Below are positions 26,201-32,200 of a stretch of DNA of 62,000 nucleotides, one piece after another. The notes beneath the pieces are model-generated. The model was given only the letters and a program-made list of their open reading frames with translations, ran no database searches and was not told the origin of the DNA. The stretch's first letter is position 1, and the number at the start of each line of letters is the position of its first letter. The position numbers were made by a program, and so were the translations under genes. The DNA lies in NCBI GenBank assembly GCA_002633005.1, contig NMRA01000113.1:750556-812555 (forward strand). Direction: 5' to 3'. Source of the DNA: Phoronis australis. Lineage: Eukaryota; Phoronida; Phoronidae.

Positions 26201-29200
26201 TTAGTTGTCACTCTAAATATATTTTGAGTTCTTAACCGAGGCATTTCAACTGCGTAAGCAACCCTGAACTTGTGTCAAATGCGCCAGTAAGTAAAGTTCT
26301 TAACATTGCACACAAAGCAGGGCAACAGAGTATCTATCAAGAGATTTTCTGTTTATCATCTCCTCGTCATCTTTATAACCTGTTGTCATAAACATGACAA
26401 GTCACTAAATATTAAGTAAATTGGTATCATGCAGTTTTATGAACACATGAATATGGTCAGTATTTTGTCACCTGACAGGTGTTTTGAATAGAATCCTCAT
26501 TGCCATTTTCCAATTTCAGGGTTGATCAAGCCCGAAATCATTGATTTTTGGACAAGTTTTTTTTAGACCAGTTTTACAAGTCCAGAGTAAATGGTTTGAT
26601 TTTCTTTTTTAGCCAAGTAAAGCAAAAAGTGACGTTAACTGCTGATACTATAACACATTCTTAAGTGCGGAGTATCTTGTAATAGCAGTCATTCCTTCTT
26701 TTTGGTTGTTTAATAACAATCATGTTTCAAAGTTTATAAAACTATCGTGATGTTTGAAGGTGATGCCAAACTATGCTTATCAAGAATTTGTACTATTCCC
26801 TTTTCTTTGCAGAAAACAGGAACCTGGGCTAACTCAGACGACGACTCGTGTACAGCTTTCTGTGGACATCAATGAGGAGAGGAGGAAGATCTTCTTTGAT
26901 CTGTTGAATAGAACATCTAAGGACTCTGTGTAAGTGATCTGTTGAGCAGAACACCTCAGAACTCTGCGTAAAGCGATCTGTTGAGCAGAATGTCTCATGA
27001 CTCTGTGTAATCGATCTGTTGAGCAGAATATCTTAGGTCATTGTGTAATCGATCTGTTGAGCTGAACATCTTAGGTCATTGTGTAAGCGATCTGTTGAGC
27101 AGAATATCTTAGGTCATTGTGTAAGCGATCTGTTGAGTAGAATATCTTGGGTCATTGTGTAAGCGATCTGTTGAGTTGAATGTTTTAGGTCACTGTGTAA
27201 GGTGTAAGTGCTAGGGTGAACAGAATATCTCTGGACTATTTGTAATTGATATGTGCAAGTGGTTTGTTCAATGAAAACATCATGGCTCTACGTAAGTGCT
27301 CTGTTGAACACGTCTCGGGATTCTGTGTAAGTGATCTGGTGAACAGAATGTTTCGGGGTCAAACTGTTGTTTTTTACTATGAACTGTATGTAGGATACAT
27401 CCCTTTACAAGCACTGTGGGACAGAAGTGTTCATTGCTCATATTAGACTGTTCACAAGTTGAAATTAGCTGTAGAAAAAGTACTACAAAGCCTGTAACAC
27501 TGTGTACACACAATGGTTTTGTTCTCCTTCGACCTTTTGCAATGTTGATAATTGCTGTGTTGCAGGAATATTACAGACCTCATTCCCCAGTTTATCCAGA
27601 TCCCAGTGTCCAATGTACCAGTCAATGCTAGTAATCAATGTAAGTAGTCATCTTCTCACTATAATTAGTTGATAATTAACAAATATTGTTTGCTGCAGTG
27701 GTTGTGACAGTCTTGCCCTGTGTTTTTCTTACTCAGCCTGTGCTGTTGTGTTTTTCTTACTCAGCCTGTGCTGTTGTGTTTTTCTTACTCAGCCTGTGCT
27801 GTTGTGTTTTCAGTACGTATTGAGCGTGATCAGTCCATCACGCTGAACCTAAAGCAGCAGCAAGGCTTAGAATGGTGGGAGATCCGTACTGATGAGAGTA
27901 TCCCCTCGTTTGAGTTCACAGCCTTCAGTGATCGTATCGCTCCTGGTGCTCTCGTCTTCTTAGCTGGATATGGGTAAGTAGAAACACTAAGTACTATAAT
28001 GACATGGTCATCTTGGCTACACTGTGATAAGTAGACACACTAAGTACTGTAATGACCTGGTCATCTTGGTTACACTGTGGTAAGTAGACACACTAAGTAC
28101 TGTAATGACATGGTCTGTAGTTTGTAAACAGAAGGAGCAAAGGTGAAGTTGAATGATAATATGCATGAATTTGGTTACAACAATGTGTTTTGAGCATCAC
28201 CCTGAATACTGCAAGCTCTGGGGTAGAGCCTGGTGCTGGACTATAAATGTGTAAGAGGGTTATGGTAAGTTTCAAATCAAGTGTTTTCTGAACTGGACAC
28301 CAGTGCTCTATCTCCAAAATCTCTTGATGTATGGTCATGTGTTCCTTTCATGGATAGGGCAGCCTGAGTGAAGTTTTGGACAGATCCGACTACCGGTGTG
28401 CCCCCTAGTAGCAATTTCAGTTCATACAAAAAACATTTTCTTCTATCTTCAAAGGTCCTCAATGGATTTTATGAAATTTGCAGATAGGCATCTATTAGTA
28501 ACCCATTTTCCAATGGATTTGAGGTATTTTGCGCCACCTAGTGGCCACTTATACTGTTTTTGGCCTCTGCCCCTCTGTCAACCAAACCACTGTGAGGATG
28601 ATTGTGAAAATTTGCATACATGTTCCTACTGTGAAGAGGATGGTTGACAATGATTTTCTGACAGCTTCGATGACTGTGGTGCCTATAGTGGCAGTTTTTT
28701 GGGCCCGTAGCTCTATCTCCTAAACCCTTTAGAGGATCTTTATTAATTTTAAGAACTGAAATAATATGAAGTTGATGACGGACAGCGACGACTTTTTGAT
28801 GGATCCGACAAACGCTGTGCTCCCTAGTGGCAATTTTATTTTTTTCCATTTTCCTCGGTTTCTCTGAAGTTCCTTGATGGATATTTATGAAGTTTGGTAA
28901 ATAGCTTTCTATTAAAGAAATGATGACATATTCCTGTTTTCTGATGGATTTGACATATTTTGCACCATCTAGTGGCCATTTTTACTGTTTTCTAGTCTTT
29001 TTTGGTGTCCGCCTTGCTAACAACTTTAAGGATGATTTTGAAAATTGGCATTGATATTTTTACTTAGAAGAGGATGGCTGATGATGATTTTGGGAAGACT
29101 CAGACTACTGTGACACCTCCTATTGGCAGTTTTTGCGTCTATGGCTATATCTCTCAAACTCTCTACAGCATTTTTTCAAATTTTGCAATGGACTACTGCT

Positions 29201-32200
29201 GTGCTCCCCTAGTGGCAGTTTTATTTTTTTGTTTTCCTCTCTATATTTGAAACTCCTTGGTAGATTTTTATGAAATTTAATGAATAAATTTGTATTAAAG
29301 AGTCGACAGGTTCCTGTTTTTGTATAGATTCGACCTTTAGTAGCTGTTTTTATCATCATGAAATTTTTCAAATAGGTTTCTATATGCTTGAAGGATCATT
29401 ATTAAAATTTGGAGATGCGATGAGAAGACTGAGGCTGACGTAGATTTTTGGATGTGTTCAACTACTCTGCTCCCTCCCCCCAGTGGCAGTTATATTTTTG
29501 CGTCCACTGCTGTATCTCCATTACCGTTTGCAACATCTTTTAGAACTTAACAAGCAGATGTGTTCCTTTGGAAATGGCCAATTTCAAACCAATCCAAGTA
29601 CAGCGGTGCTCCCTAGGGGCAATTTTATTTTTTACGTTTGCCTGTGTTCTTTGATGCTTTTTCATGAAATTGGGCGAATAAATTTATGAAGACGACAGTA
29701 TCTTTCCTTTTTTTTGATGGATTGGATGTATTCTGCACCAACTAGTGGCCATTTTAATTATTTTTAGTCTTTGTTGTCTGCCAAGCTTCGCAGAGGATCA
29801 TTATGAAAGTTGGCAGATATGTTCCTACTGACAAGAGCATGTCTGACATGGATTTTCAAACAGGTCCAACTACTGTGGTGCCCCCTAGTGACATTTTTTC
29901 GCATCTACTGCTGTATCTTCTGAACCCCTTGCAACACGTTTTTGAAATTTTGTAATTATATTCCTATTTCCTTTTCAGCAGATAGATGGATTCGACTACT
30001 GTTGTGACTCCTAATGGCAGTTTTTTTACGTTAGCCTTTGTATCTTTGGGAGTGCTTTGATGGATTTTCATAAAATTTGGCAAATAATTTTGAGAGACAA
30101 TGACACCTTCCCATTTTGATGGGTTCATGAACCATCTAAGGCCATTTGTATTATTCAAGTAAACACCCCTAGAAGTACAGTGTTTGCGGTGCATTCATGG
30201 GCGCATTTCAACACTCTGCATTGCTCTTATTTACAATACAGTTTTGTTTTTGATCATACACAGATATGAACTGAGAAATTGCCTGTCCATCAGCACGCTC
30301 GCATTCCTCAAAATTCACAAATTTTTCCAAGACTGTCCGCCAGTCCCTCTGTCCCCAGCTTAATATCAAAATACGCAATAAGTCTTGCCAGTCCGTCGTC
30401 GCTCTTAAGCTCATCTAAATAGACTTCATCAACCACCTGTTCGCAAATACCACATGCACCCTCTGCCAAAGTCAACGTCACAGCTATACCACATTACTGT
30501 TTGCCAAGTCTCGTGACCTCATTCCACGCTAGCAGTTCTTGTTTTAATGCTCATAGCACTTACTTGAATGGTAGTCTAGAATATTTATTCTCATTGACAT
30601 TGTTGAAATAACACCTGCTAGATCTACAGCCGTTGTAATTGCTCCACTACCAATTGTTAACACTCAGTTTGCAAACAAAGGTGGCTGTCATACAAACATA
30701 AATTTGTTATTAACGCACAATTAACGATCAAACATGGCTGCACGCTCGACTCTATTCCGCGTAGCGGTCTATACAAAAACTAACAAGCCAAGTATCTTAT
30801 TCATCAGGTTGTGTTGTTTCTTTCTTTGTTCACACGTTACAGGTCACATTTCTTCAACATAAAGTTCACAGACAACATGTGTCTCGGCAATAGTTCGAGG
30901 TCTGGGGTTTTTGCTGGAAATTTGCCCCAAGGTAGCAGTGTAGTAGCAATTTTTTTATTTTTATTGTGCATGGCAGAGCTATACAGCTCTTATGTTTGAG
31001 GAAGGATTTTTGTGAAATAAGGTATGTGTATAAATCTCAAGCTCAGCATGTGTTTTGTCTTTCATTGTATTGGTACCACTTACCGTTCTCGAGTTATTTA
31101 AAATTTTCTATCCCTGCTGTTAAATTTATTAATTTGTATCATATCTCTGGCGTCCCATGACTGGATCTTTCTGAAATTTGTTATGTGTATAGATCTTGTG
31201 AACCACCATGTGAATTATGCCATCTGTTTTTCACTCCAAGTTATCGTTCTTGAGAGATTCAAAATTCAGTGGTCATATGATAATAAGAATCGCTTGCTCG
31301 ATCATCATTATTCTGTAGATAAACCTCATGACCTGTCTGTATTATTTCACCGCTTTCTTGCTATGACTTAGTGTTCTCAAGATTTCCGGATTGTTCTTTT
31401 ATTGACTGATTCCAGCAATTCGCCTTTGTTGGTTTGACATCAAGTGTGTGTACGCACCTCAAGTAGCAGGGGCTTCATTGATTGCTTTTTAGGACAGATT
31501 TGCTTATGTATACATGATTTTGAGTCAACATTTATGGTGTATGTGGATTACACTAACTTATCTTCTAGTACATCTTTTTTCAAAAATACGTGGTAGCAGA
31601 ACTAGAATCAGCTGACCTTTGCTTGACCTGCACACTCAGTTGTAATACCTTCTTTCAGCATCGTTGGTCTTTACGTATCATTAATTCTTGTCGCCAGTCG
31701 CATGTTGCGAGTTCACTTCAAGGGCATACTTCACTCCATCATGTTCAAAGAGCTTCCTGTTCCTGATCGTGTGTACAGTCTGTGCCGCGACATTCAGCTG
31801 GCAGGAGAGTTGCGGGAGCACCACTTGGAGGAGCAGCTGTTTGCCCAGCTCTTGTACATCTATAGGTCACCTGATACTTTGATATACATATCCAGAGAGA
31901 GACCGGAGTTGAGGACAAGTTAAACAGTAGGCATACAGCCACAGTAGCACGTTGGCTAGCATGACATTTAGTTTGGAGGAATTTTGAAGCTTCCTTTCTG
32001 TTTCAGATAGCGTGCTTGGCCAAACTGATGATTTGGTTGAATTCTTTTGCAGATCATGCAATAGCCTGTTGTGTTTGTGCTGTCTTTGTTTGATATGATA
32101 TAGTTAAACCAATTTAATCCCATGCTTCACTTCCTGAACTCAACAAATGGCTCTTGGTCGGTAGTCTCAAGTGCCACTAGTTTGAAGGCCATTAGTCTGA

